Below are positions 1-12,774 of a stretch of DNA of 64,000 nt, one piece after another. The notes below the pieces were generated by a model. That model searched no databases and was not told the DNA's origin. It saw only the letters and a list, made by a program, of their open reading frames with translations. Both the position numbers and the translations under genes were made by a program. Source of the stretch: Mycteria americana (lineage: Eukaryota > Chordata > Aves > Ciconiiformes > Ciconiidae); assembly GCF_035582795.1 (NCBI RefSeq), contig NC_134366.1, positions 111,714,256 to 111,778,255 on the forward strand. Direction: 5' to 3'. Within the stretch, counting starts at the first letter, position 1; each line of letters opens with the position of its first letter.

Positions 1-3000
1 GCTTCCACTGAACAAATGAACACTCTTTCTCAGAATAGCTTTGAAAGAATAAAGAGAAGTGTTCATGTGTTTTAACAGAATAAATGAACACACTAAGTAC
101 ATTTCCTTCCATATATAGTTAACATGTCATATATAGTTAAACGTATTTAATCAAACTTGTCCATTTGTTTTTGTAGTCAGCATCTCTTCTAAAGTTAGTA
201 AGGAATTGAATACATTTTCTGTGGAATTTGCATTTTTTTTTCCTTATTCTATTCCAGGTTGTATTTCTTAATTTTTATGGTTTGGTTTCTGATTTTCAAC
301 TATACTGTAAACTTAGTTTTAAGGTTGATTTTTTTTTTCCAGTGAAAATAAAGATTCCTATACTGTGCTTGTAGAGAGTTATTGGCACTATAAAGGAATG
401 ACTCCCACAGTAGTTTATAGTTCTTGAATGAATAATATCTTGTGCTCCTTCTTTTGCATGTCTGCCATCATCTTGCACATCAGGTTTTTAAGAGGAGATA
501 ATGCTATTTTTAAGAACATAAGATTTATACTGGTCATTATTGGTATAAATAACACACTTCAAGTGTTATTAATTGTGGAAAGAATAAAGCAAATCTATTA
601 TTGACATGTTAATTTGAAGACTAACCTTCATATATGGACTTGCACTAGCTCTCCACCTTCGTTCCTTACTTATAGTTTGCATGTTCTTTTCTGTTTTGTT
701 GTTGGTGTGTTTGTTTCCTTGCTCCTCTCACTCTTGCTTTGGGTCCCTCTCTCCACTTTTGCTTTTTTCACAAGTACTATCCTTCCCAGTTCCTTCTGCC
801 TTTTTTTTATAGCCCCTCTTTGTCTATGGAATAGCAGTCATCATGATGAGACACACACAACTGATGAGCACACAGCATAAGCAAATGTTGCTTGTTGTTA
901 GCGTTGTTTACTGCATCAGGTTGACACTACATTCTTTGAATAAATCAATTAATTTTCTTAAAAATAAAAGTACTGGATGAGAAATGTACCTACTCTGGAC
1001 TATCCAAACTTTACAAAATTTGCCCAATTCCTTTCTCTCTAGTTCTCATCCTCTTTCTTTCTCTCTCACAAGTGATGAAACCTATTATGTGTTCAATACC
1101 TCTAAGCTCTTCTAAGCATCTAATAATGAATAGTCATGAATAGTTAAAATATCTAGCTCCTGCAAGTACCTGTACTGTGGGAGTTGGTGGGGTTTATTTG
1201 CTTTAATTTCCTACAACATTATGTAGAACAATAATAAAATTATCTCTTATATGATAAAAAAATATTTTACGGTTTTATTTTGTTATGTTGTAGAATTCAG
1301 ATATATTACTTAGATGTTTTCTGATAGTTTTCCATTTTTTTTAGTTTCATATCCAAAATCTGAGATCTCTGTAATAAAAGCTTAGAATTATTTTTTTGGA
1401 TCTGGATCTCCAAGGCCTACCTGGAGCAGACAGTAGATGCTCAGAATTTATTTGAGTTCATGAAAAATCGTGGATGATAAATTTGCCTGATCACTGAATA
1501 GGAAGCATAATGGTTGCATTCTCTTGGAAATGTTCTACAAACATTGGTTGTATTTTTTAAAAAATACAGTAGCTGTTGACTTCAGAAATAATGACCATTT
1601 ATCTTAAGGAATGTTTGTTGCTTGTTGTAACAGTGCTCAAATTGCATTGCCTTTGCATTCTGAAAGTCTGTGACAGCACACTTTAAAAAAATTCCTGTGT
1701 GCTGCTGGCCTTTTTTTGAGCTGACTATGCCATCACTTCGGTCTCACTGATTGATAGATAATATGCGTGGGTCACTGACCTGATGTGTCTGTAAGTTTAA
1801 AAAAAATGTGTACTGATTGTACTAGAGTGTGACTAATTTTCTTCAGCACTTGTTAAGCTCCTGTATTCCAAGTATCTGATTATCTATTGAGAACAATGAA
1901 AATACTTAGAAGATCATTTTCTCATAGTATATTTTCCATTTCCAGTATCTGTTTCATGTGCGTGCTTTTCACAAACAGTCTCCGTATATATGCTCTAAAA
2001 GTGACACACTGATTAGAACAGCATGGAGGAAAATGGTGTAAAATTGTACATAGTAGGTATTTTCCTATGTGTATTCAATCACAGAAATTGAATTTTGATC
2101 TTGCAATGACTTCTCCAGCTCTGAACATCTAATGTTTCCTTATGTTCTACTTCCAACTGCTTTGTAGAAACTGTTCCTTTCCAAGGAAAGCTAGCTCCCA
2201 TAAAAAAAAATCAAGCAAGGAAGTTTCTTTTTCATTTTTGCTTGAAAAGGAATGACATATATTGTATTTTCATAGAAATTATTTTAAGTTTTGCATACTT
2301 TTGAAATATGTAGTGAAAGCAGAAGTTATCAAGTTAAGGTTGTCTTTCATTAAGGTTCAGAAACTCAACCAAATGATGTGTTTTAGAGAATGAGCTACCT
2401 GTTTCATATGTTTCACATTACTAAAAAGAAAAAGGAGAGATATCAACAGAAACAAATGTTTCAGTGCATCTAATTCTACTGTTTCTAAGAAACATTAAAC
2501 AAACTGCAGTTTTTGTGATGTGAAGCTGTATTGAACTGGATACTTTCCAAAGTTTCCAGTACTTTGGATACAGTCTCCAGGCGTAATTGAGGCCTCACTA
2601 AACCTTTCACATGTTCTTGACATTTAGCTACTGCACAACTTGAGTTTATGTTAATGATGTCCAAATTCAAGGCACTCACTACCACTTAGTATTGTAATAC
2701 TTAGCTTTTTTTTTTTTTTGAGATAACCTAATAGCTTAGCTTTTTCAGGACATTAACATATATAGTAGAAATATTTCAATCGAGTCACAGTGGAACTTTT
2801 GATCCCAAGGAACTTCATCCAGTCTATATTCACATGCACAGGAGGATATTGAGTAAGTTACAGTTTTGGTGTAAGCTGAGTCAGTTTTGAATAGAATTTT
2901 GATTGTACAGCTTAGCATCTCCAGTGTATCCCTCATATCAGATGGCATAGCAAATTCCAGTTATGTTAGATCTATCATACATTTACTTTGTATCATGTCC

Positions 3001-4599
3001 TGAAATAATTAAATACGTTTGGGATGTATTGGATTCACTCTTTATGTGTAGCAAAGTTCTGTGCATGGGCCATGCTCACTTCCCAGGATTGTAGTTGTGC
3101 TGTAGCCCAGACAGCCAGAAACTCAGTGTATCACTGCTAAAAGAGGCAGGCCTGTGACCGGTATTTTGCACAAGGGCAAGACAAGAGGTTATCTTTCTCT
3201 CTTCTCCCTTACCACCATCCACCAATATGCATGGTTCATGGTAATATTGGAAGAGGTAATAAAAATCTTTGTTTAGGCTTTGTCTGAAAATCACAGTCAC
3301 CACTTCACCACTCATAATTGCCTGTTCCTCCCTGGAGTGGAGAGGTGCAAGACAGCTTTTGCCTAGTATAAACCTGAACAACTCTTCTATAGTAAATATT
3401 CAAACCATAGCTATTCTTTCAACAGCTCCTAAAAGCTTCATTTTACTCTTTTGTGCCTTGCCTGTGATTCTTCTGGCAGCCAAAAAAAGTGTCAGTCTGC
3501 AATTGTTTATGTGTTCTGAGATGACCTTCCCCCTGAGAAGACTTGGATATGGGGAGGAAATTCTGTCCTCTAGAGTATGATTTTGTGCTGCTACTTTAAA
3601 CTCCAGAGAGCAAGTAGTGATAACATATTTTGGGGTTGTGTCTTCTCAATAATTAAGCAAACATGCCTAATAATTGACATTATAACCAACAATGCCATAA
3701 ATATTAATCCCTAGGAAAGCGGGAACATAGGCACTCCAAATAACTTGTCTATGATCTCATAGCAATTAGAAAAAAGATGCTAGAGTAGAACTACTATTTT
3801 GGCTTACAGGTCACTGGCACTATTGCATCTCAGCCTAGAGGAGAAGTCCTATTATCTAGATCCCATATTGTCAAGTCAAGTCTGAAAACAAGTCCTGAGT
3901 GTTCCAGTGGACAACAGAAGTCAGGTTAGCAACACATTTGACTTGAATTAGATGACAACATGCCTAATTGCAGCAACACCTAAGTTCATGGTTGATAATC
4001 GTAGTAATAAAAAAGCTGCAGAATACATTGAATGGCCAGTACCCAGTATAAACCTGTTCCAAAACCACCAGTTTATGGCACATTTTGGTGAAGATTATTT
4101 CCATTCTGAAATTTAACCTTTAGTCCCTGGCCATGTAACCCAGGTGTGTTTCAGGAAACTGCACCTTTTCTGGATAAATACAAAATACTTCTTAGAAATC
4201 ATAATTAACAGGTTTTTAACAGGCTGTTACAGAAATGCTTTCTCTAAGTAAGTAAATAGTTAATAGATGAGGCTGCAATCTAATCAGCTAGATGATGAGT
4301 TCAAGACCCTGACTCTAGTTAATCTGTACAAATTTAGACCAGGCCTCTGGCCTTTAATATAGAAAGAACTCTATTACCTGTTACTTACAGAAGCACACAG
4401 ATGTATTGTCTAAGAATGTAAGATGCCCACTGCAGGTTATGCCAAAGCCCCAGCTAATCACCCCCTCTGTCAGTGCAAATGCCCCAGGAAAAAAATACAA
4501 ATCGGTGCAAGTATATAGTGATACTCCCTGAATGCCTAATATTATTTGCCCTTATTCCCAATAACCAGTGAGCTGAAACCCAGAGGGTCCTGGTGACAG
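1..4599. other. AT-rich intergenic DNA, no gene seen
   Basis: All open frames here are short (about 100 codons or fewer), have no recognisable protein similarity and overlap on both strands, so I read them as chance frames. Visible details are homopolymer A/T runs (for example a T run near 2707-2720), a perfect 20-bp A/T palindrome at 1549-1568, and a faint MIR-like segment listed separately. No splice-bounded coding exon, tRNA or CpG island was recognised. Confidence 0.7.
3695..3840. repeat. Possible ancient MIR/CORE-SINE-like relic
   Basis: The stretch has the word order typical of old amniote MIR-like SINEs: a 'not tightly conserved' run resembling 'aacttg...tctcatagca' followed by a segment like 'gctagagtagaac'. 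The match is from memory and heavily diverged, so orientation and borders are uncertain. It could also be unique sequence. Confidence 0.25.
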
Positions 4600-4880
4600 A
4601 AGCAGGATATTCCATGGTGTACATAAAAGGCCATGGATCCTCTTCTGTGAAACCACCCAACCCCTTTTTGAATCCTTTAGCACTGGAAAAGTTTTGTGGC
4701 AAGGAGTTCCACAAGAAATACTCTATGCATGGTGTATGGACATGTTTTCTTTAGTTTCTTTTGTATCTGCTAGTTTATTTGATGTCCTCTTGCTCTTGGA
4801 CTAGAAAAAGCAGTGAAAAATATTTCCTTTCCCCTTCTCTGTATCAGTCAAGTTTTTATTATCTGAGAAGCAGCCAGTCA
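4600..4880 (-). repeat. Ancient CR1-like LINE 3' relic
   Basis: Read on the minus strand, the segment translates in part to a peptide containing WNSLPQ, then SAKGFKKGLGGF. This is the hallmark 'W/CNSLP...FK..L' end of CR1/L3-type LINE ORF2, where the reverse-transcriptase protein stops. The upstream part (4735-4880) also follows the order of the same amniote element, with a run equivalent to 'aggaagta..tttt..aca' and a purine-rich patch. Frameshifts and stops are present, so this is a dead fossil. The borders are approximate. The subfamily is not assigned. Confidence 0.6.
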
Positions 4881-7800
4881 GAGCATGAAATTAAACAAGA
4901 CATTAAACCCTAAACTCTTCAAACTTCAGTAATACTTTAAGTTACTTGCAACTTACATCAGATTTGGATAATTTTGTTTGGACTTACATATTTTGTTTTC
5001 AGTCTCATCTAACATAACAATTGTATACAGTCTAGCTAAATTTCCAAGACCAAATCAAGAATTTAAAATATTGCTTTAAAACGGAAGTTTTAAAATGGAC
5101 TGCAATATTTATAGCATACAGCAAAAAATATTGAGAGACAGTTTACTTTTACTCTATAAATACATCTGACAAGTTTTCTGATAATCCTCTAGAAGGTTGA
5201 CATTTAAGTCAAATGGAGAAACCTAGAAAACAGGTATACAAAAAGTGAAAGTAGTAAAAGACGGACAGGAGTTGATTAGAATGAAAACAGTTTAAACCAT
5301 CCTTAACTACCTAATCTTTTAACCAGTGCTTTTTTAATGATTATTTGGGAAAAATATACTTAAGCAGATGGTGTCATTAACTGAAGATGTAAATCTTCAT
5401 AAAACTACTAATGAAGCCTGACATTTTCCTACAAGGTTAAAACAATGCTACATTGCTGTTTGTCAACTTCTGTGAAGGAAAATACATTTAAGAAGAATTT
5501 GCTGAATACTAGAAGCCACTTAATTGAGATTACCCAAAGAATGACTTATCATTTTGATTATCAAGCTCTTCAGGTCTGCAGTCATGTAGTAGCAGCAGCA
5601 ACTTTTTATCTAGGCCAATGGAACTTTAAAAAACTCTGTAGTTGCTATTTAGGTGCTTTTTGCTCTCTGTCAGCCCTTGCAGTGCTTTGCAGTTTTGCAA
5701 GAGTTTGCTCAGAGCACTTGTGAGCATCACGTTTTGGAAGCATTTAGGAAATACCACAGCACAAGGCTTAGTTTGCAGGAACTTTAAAGTAGATAATAAG
5801 AAGGCTTGTTTGGTGTTTGGTGGGAAAGATGGCATTTTGAACAGTGCATAAGGGGCATTTGCCACACAGAATTGATATTACATCTTGACTTCCACTGGCA
5901 ATTAAGCTACTTTTGTAGTAAAAGTCTCATTTAAGGTGAGATGGTGGCATGTTTATGTTTCTAGGTAATGATAGGTAACAGTATGTAAGGTGAGAGGGCA
6001 AGATGTCTTTCCCTTATTGTAACGTCCCATGCCTTGTTTTGACTCCAGTCAGAAGGCACAGAGCACACCTGAGTATGACTGCAGCTAATACTCTCTTTTG
6101 ACTTTATTTTTACTTGTGAACTATTCTGTAGAGGTTAACTAAAGTTTACTTTTTATTTTTCTGTATTTTCTGCATAATTTTCTGGACCTTTAATGCAATA
6201 TTCATTGAGTCAAGATATTCTAAAGGTGCCACTCTGTGTAACGTTCTGTACCATTTATTTTTCCTATGGTGGCATTTCTTTATATAAGCCAGTAAAATGG
6301 GATATTTTAATATAGCAACACTGACTGTGGAAATTTGTTTCTGAGTTCAAATGTTGTAATTTGTTGGCAATCTATGTGCAATAAAAGTGATCAATAAAAA
6401 AAGCCAATTCAGTAGAAGATACCTCAACAACAGATTGAAATATGCTTCACACATTCACTGTTATTTAAATTCTTAGTTGCTAACAGTATTTTACAAGGTG
6501 CAGCAATTTGGTCTTGGCAGAAATTTAATTCTCTAGAATACTGAGCTTTCAAAATATACTTATGTACCTGGAAGATTAAAAATATTTAATCTAAAATCTG
6601 AATTACTGATATGAATCAGTCACACTGGATGCAAATCACAATTCCATATAATGTTACAGTGGTGCAGTTTCTGTCTTACTCAAGCTTCTGGCTCATTAAC
6701 CTCAGACTAATATTAAAACCTAGATCTAAGTCTATTTAAGCTATGATGTAGAGAACAATGTTTCTCTCTCTTTATTGTCTCTCCTGTCTTTAGAATGCCT
6801 TCTATTTTTAGTGTCTTCTAAAATGTTACATGGTTTACTACTATTTTTCCCTTTGTGGAAATTATTAGTCTCTCATATTCATTTTAGTTTTGGGGAATTT
6901 TTTGTTTATCAGCCTGGAAAACATCACTTTCATTGAATAGTTGTCCAGCTTATTTTGGCAGGAGTTTAGCTATTTTCTAGCAAATCTAATATGCACCATG
7001 GGAAACAAGTCTGACCACAGAATTTGTACATGCCATTGTATCCTCTTCAGTTTATGACTGTAGCTCATTTTGTTTCTCTCTACATGTAATCCATCTTCCC
7101 ATTTGTACCTGACTTGACATGGTTCTCTAATTTTATCTGTTCCACATTATTTGTTGTTATAAATGCCCATTTCTTCTTCTGGTATCAGTGTATAATTGGG
7201 TTAATTTTCTCTTTGCTGGCACTTGCTGAAAAATGCTTTGGTATTCTAATTCCATTATCTTTTATATTCAAGTTATTCTAACAGTCAAAATCATCTTCTC
7301 AGTAATGCTGTGGAAAGAAATGTGCCACCGTCTTTGCACTGCCAGTGTGTTGTCTGCCCTGTTTTGAGAGCCTCTTCTTGGTTCCTTTTCTGGAGTCTGT
7401 CTTTCAAGTGCCGAGATTTTTGTAGAGAGCTGCACTACAACAGTAGATCAACAGCAGATCAATAAAAAGGACAGTACAATTTTTTTCCCAAGAATATCTT
7501 GAACAGCTTGATTCACTTATTCTTTTGTTGCCAGCCAGTGTCCAGGATGGCAGAGGGCATCATTGCTCCTGCATCATTCCTCCTGTCTTCACCATCTGAA
7601 TAATTAGGTGGTTGAAACATAAAATATTAAAGGAACTTGGATCTCACTACCACCCATTTTCTGGTCTTCACTTGTTCTTGAAGGTATATGCCTAAATTGC
7701 TGAAGTGGAACCAGACCTTTTTGAACGTTTCCGAAAAAAATGTGAATGTTTAAAGTTTACCTCACTAGATCTCAGTGTCCAAAGTGTGTTCTTCTTAGAA

Positions 7801-9347
7801 ACATAGATGATTTGCTGACAAACTTGTTCTTGGAGGGTTTTTTTAGCCTGTTTATCTTGTGATATTATGTAATATTAAACTTTAGAATTTAGTTTTGGGA
7901 TCCTACCACTACTGCATTTTGAGCTACAGCATTTAAACAATGTAATAACAGACAAGTAAAATGTCCCTATGCTTGAAGTTTGAGAGTATTTCTCTGGCAT
8001 TTTTGTGGCACTTCTTCAACAATGTTCTGGGTTTTTTTCAGTAGGGGGCATTCAGTAGGAAAAAAAGGAAAGGGTATTTGTTTATTTTTGTTGTTGAAAA
8101 ATGCTTTTAACACACTTGGGTGATTGGTCCTGTATGCTAATGAGTTTCATAGGAAACTTTGTTACTGATGATATATATTCCATATTTTGATTGATATCAC
8201 AATTTTGATTAACTTCAATTTCTATGATGCTGATTCCCAGAGTCCCATGGGAAGGGAAAGGAAGAATGAAATAGAAGCACTGAGATGACTCTTTAAGGAT
8301 TTTTTCAGACCACCTGGAAAATTCTTCCACTGGCTGAGTTTGCTGCTTAGCATTGGCAAAAATTAAGCTATTTAGTTTTATCTCATAGCATATCAAGTAT
8401 GCACTTAGCTTTCAACACATCTTCTTATATGTACAACCCTCTTCCTGTATGGCTATTGTATACTACAAAATGTGTGCCTGACATCTTGTGTTTTTCTGAT
8501 ATGGGAGTTGTTTATGTGTCTTTTGCATCCTTTTCCATGTCTAAGTGATAGTGTTGGACAACAATGGTTTGGTGTGCTCTTGTGACTTTCTCCTCTCAGG
8601 AAGTTAATGAGTTCCTTTTCCAGGATAGTCTGCAGACATTCACTTAGATACATAATATAACAAAACATAAAAACAAGGTTTCATCTCAAATGATCTTTAT
8701 TTTTCTCTAATAACTTATTGTGATAGAAGGCTTTTAAAATTGTCTTAATTTTAGAAATGAATAATGGATGGTGTAATTACATAGAAATAGCATTTAATTA
8801 TGCTTTTTTTCTTTGCACAATATGACCTATTAGCTACAATTATTGAGGCTCATTAAACTGCAATAGACAATAGCACTCACACAGTGTGTCTTGGTCATGC
8901 CAGAAACCTTTTGTACTATTCTGTACTGCTTGACATTGCTTTATTATATTTGAGTGACTGCAATGAAATATGAACTCTATTGTAGCTAAAATTAAAAATT
9001 CAAAACTAATTCATATTTGAAATAAATCTTACTTCATAATCCTAGCATTGTTCCTGAATGCTAGCACTTTATGCTCTTTCAGTATAACTTTCTAGTGTAG
9101 TGAACTAAAAGGAATAATTATTTATTAATGGAAAAGCATACGGAATGTTAAACGCATTTAGCTAATTCTACTCATAAGCCATAAACCACCCTTTGCCCCA
9201 AATTAACACAATCCTTGAAAAATATATAGGATAGCAAACAGCTAAAGAAATCTGAAAATATGAATATGTAAATGAAGGACTGTCCATTCAGAGTGACAGG
9301 TATCAAATCTGGAAAATGAAGAGGATTTTTTTGTAGAGGGAACAGCC
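4881..9347. other. Intergenic DNA, nothing recognised
   Basis: AT-rich sequence with no frame that looks coding, no clear repeat ends and no CpG cluster. The longest frames (about 100 codons at 8082-8396 on the minus strand) have unbiased composition and no domain motif. Confidence 0.65.
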
Positions 9348-10420
9348 ATATGGATGAGGAATTAGTTGGATGGTCGCATCCAGAAGGTAGTGGTCAATGG
9401 CTCAACATCCAGATGGAGATCAGTGATGAGTGGTGTCCCTTAGGGGTCCATATTGGGACCAGTACTGTTTAATATCTTCATCATTGACATACACAGTGGG
9501 ATCAAGTTCACCCTCGGCAAGTTTGCAGATGACACCAAGCTGAGTGGCGTGGTTGACATGCCTGAGGGACAGGATGCTATCCAGAGGGACCTGGACAAGC
9601 TTAAGAAGTGGGCCTATGTGAACCTCATGAGGTTCAACAAGGCCAAGTGCAAGGTCCTGCACCTTGGTCAAGGCAACCCCTGGTATCAATACAGACTGGG
9701 GGATGAAGGGATTGAGAGCAGCCCTGCTGAGAAGGACTTGGGGGGACTGGCGGATGAAAAGCTGGACATGAGGCAACGATGTGCGCTCACGGCTCAGAAA
9801 GCCAACTGTATCCTGGGCTACATCAAAAGAAGCGTGGCCAGCAGGTCGAGGGAGGTGATTCTACTCCTCTACTCTCCTCTGGTGAGACCCCACCTGTAGT
9901 ACTGCATCCAGCTCTGGAGTCCTCAGTACAAGACAGACATGGACCTGTTGGAGTGGGTCCAAAGGAGGGCCACAAAAACAATCAGAGGGATGGAACACCT
10001 CTCCTGTGAGGAAAAGCTGAGAGTTGGGGTTGTTCAGCGTGGAGATGAGAAGGCTCTGGAGAGACCTTATTGTGGCCTACTTAAGGGGACTTATAAGAAA
10101 GATGGGGATAAACTTTCTAGCAAGGCCTGTTGTGATAGGATGAGGGGTAATGGTTTTAAACTAAGAGGGTAAATTTAGACTAGATATAAGGAAGAAACTG
10201 TTTACAATGAGGGCGGTGAAACACTGGAACAGGTTGCCCAGAGAGGTGGTAGATGCCCCATCCCTGGAAACATTCAAGGTCAGGTTGGATGGGGCTCTGA
10301 GCAACGTGACCTAGTTGAAGATGTCCCTGCTCAGTTGCAGGGAGGTGGTTGGACTAGATGACCTTTAAAGGTCCCTTCCAACCCAAGCTATTCTAGGATT
10401 CTAGGATTCCAGGATTCTAT
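9348..10420 (+). mobile_element. CR1 LINE, 5'-truncated 3' end, ORF2 broken
   Basis: This is the last ~1.07 kb of a chicken-repeat-1 non-LTR retrotransposon in sense orientation. The reverse-transcriptase motif FADDTKLSG is encoded around 9520-9547, and further downstream [10 protein letters not shown] and a [11 protein letters not shown] segment are typical of the CR1 ORF2 C-terminus. An in-frame TAG at 9897-9899, where the family normally has a Glu codon (Y/E-Y-C region), interrupts the frame; more stops and frameshifts follow. The 3' end shows the family's 'ggtcccttccaaccc' block and the degenerate tail of ATTCTAGG-type units at 10391-10420. No poly(A) or clear target duplication is seen, as is usual for CR1. 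The left border is a typical 5' truncation and is approximate. Confidence 0.93.
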
Positions 10421-12690
10421 TATATGAAGTAAAAGAATGAGTAGGGAACCTTCTTGTATTGGTAAATAAGAATTAATTCACTCATATCAGTGAAAGTGCT
10501 GAAGGACTGACAAAAAAATAAAAAACTTTCTAGTGAACTGAGGACCTGATATATAATAAATGGCAAAACTATAGAAAGTCAATGCCAATGAAGTGCTATA
10601 AGTAATGCTATTCACTGTCTGCTTGAGAGAATCTGATTTGATTTCTGGATTTGTTCTTTTTCCTTATCAGACCACCAAGTAACTGCAGGATTCTAGCCAA
10701 CATCCCCTTTCGCTAAAATAAGCCTATGTCTTTGGATGTTGTCCAGCCTCTGCTGAAAGCATAGTGACTGCTTTATTTTTCCATACAGTTGGTGCCCCTT
10801 CAGTATTTAACCCATACTTGGTCAAATACATCTGACTACCATGAATGTGAAAAGAGCTACTTAGGAACCAAACTATTCCCCTTCTGTACTTATGGGAAAG
10901 GATGCTGGGAAAAGAGGTATAATTCTAGGGTGTGAATACTCAATAAAATTCACTCCAGGAAATCACAATCTGACTCTTAATGAGAGCAGGAAAAGTCAAG
11001 TATAGCCTCCGTAATGAACATTAAGATACAAAGCTGTGAGGTTGCTATCAGAAAACTGTGTTTGTACCCTACAGTGGAGCTAGTTTGCCAAGCTTCACAA
11101 GTTTTTATTTATTGTGAGTACAAAGTAGCTAATACACAAATACAAGTAAGATCATACTGTCCTTAGCACCTCATCTCAGTCCACCTCTTTGAGAGACTGA
11201 TGCTGCAATTCCAGCTCAGGCAAACATCCTTTGTAATTGTGGCTAGCCCCATACTTTGCAGTGGATGTCAAACAGATGAAGAACAATTATTTCTGTGAGT
11301 AGAGTGCACAAAGGTTTAAATATCTCATTGAGAAGCAGTTGCTCAAACTGAGCTGAAAAGGCATAAAAATACTTAAATGTGAGCATTTAAATATGTATAC
11401 ACACTTACACAGAGGCAGAGGAGTCAACTTAGAGAAAAACTTTGCAAGGTCTTTGGAGCCTTACGGAGTAGCTTAACCTCCTTAACGATGAGCCATCTCC
11501 TTGAATTGAAATAAACCAGTGACTACAAACATGCAGGGGTCTGAAGTATTTCAGCTATACTATTCCAGTCTTGTTTTACATATATCAGACTCTTTATATA
11601 GTATGCAATAAGCAAGAATTACCAAACTGAACTATAATTTGATTACAGTGTCAGTTAAGTTTTTATGTAATTTGTATTTAAAAAGTGTAAAAAAAATGTG
11701 TAAATATCTTGGAATCTAATCTTCAGATTAGACAATGGCAGACTGAATTCTTTCATTTGCCACTTAAATTTTTGTCATTACGTGCCACAGTAGTGCTGGG
11801 GGTAAAACAGACTATTTAGTAGTAAAAGCCATTTATGCTAATATGAAACAGTGGCTTAGAGTTGCTGCCTCTAGCGCTGCATGCAGATGTCTGGAGAACT
11901 GCTGTTCTCCAATGTAGTGCTGAGGATATGAAGGTTGAACAAGGATAAGAATTTCCTCCATTTCCAAAAATTTACAGGTATTGACTCAGAATTTTTTTTT
12001 TATTATTTCAATATGTTCTCCTTGAGAAATAATGATTTGAAAGAGTAAGATAGTTGTATTTGCTGGTTAATACTAGGAAAAAACACTTTAAAAAGCCTAG
12101 GAGAATCTCTTGGAGAATATTTGAAGAGCAACAAACCAAAGTCACTTGTAAAAATGTTTGGCAGTGATATGGGCTAAGATCATCAAGAGCTTTAAAATCC
12201 CAATGAATTCTTGAGGCTTGGCAAGATGCCAATGTGACTTTCTGAACTCACAAGCCTCATACAGGTTATGTAAGACAAGATGCAGACAGAAGACTAGATA
12301 ATTCCAACTGTTTGACACAATTTACTCATACAATATTCAGCTATACTGTACATGACAGTTAATATTTCGGATGCATTTATTATGCTGCAGGTGCTTTAGT
12401 GCTAAACCACAACCTTCAAGTAATGACAGATATGATGCAATCTGGGATGAAGCAGCTGCTAATGAGTATTAATACTGCGTAGGAAAAGCAATTGTTTTTC
12501 TTGGCCTGTCAGGCTGGCTTTGATTAGAGAAATGCACCAGAAATATTCAATTAAACAGTTATTTCAGAAGAATGGCCTGTGCACCTTATTCTTTGAGTAT
12601 TTCCAGTGTGCAACTGGTCCTGTCAGACTTGCCAACTCCTGTTGAGTTTTAGCTTTTGTCTTGCTTTCTTTAAATACTTTTCTCTTGCAG
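10421..12690. other. Intergenic DNA, no gene seen
   Basis: Mostly AT-rich unique-looking sequence. The part at 12360-12620 has few long homopolymers and is rich in homeodomain- and bHLH-like words (ATTAAT, CAGCTGCT), so it could be a conserved non-coding element, but this cannot be shown from one genome. Confidence 0.6.
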
Positions 12691-12774
12691 GCTTTTTAAC
12701 AAACTGAATTAATGTGTCATCGCGATCATTGCTGAGTGAATAACACAGCCACACCACAAGGACCACAGCAGAAG
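12691..12774 (+). ncRNA. Candidate non-coding exon (lncRNA or distal 5' UTR exon)
   Basis: An 84-bp segment is bounded by a strong acceptor (pyrimidine-rich stretch ending TTTTCTCTTGCAG at 12678-12690) and a strong donor (GAAG then GTAAGG at 12775). All three forward frames contain stop codons within the segment, so an internal coding exon is excluded. It could be an exon of an upstream long non-coding transcript or an alternative distal first-leader exon of NETO1, about 35 kb from the main promoter and on the same strand. Well-formed splice-site pairs also arise by chance in DNA of this length, so this remains a candidate. Confidence 0.3.
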
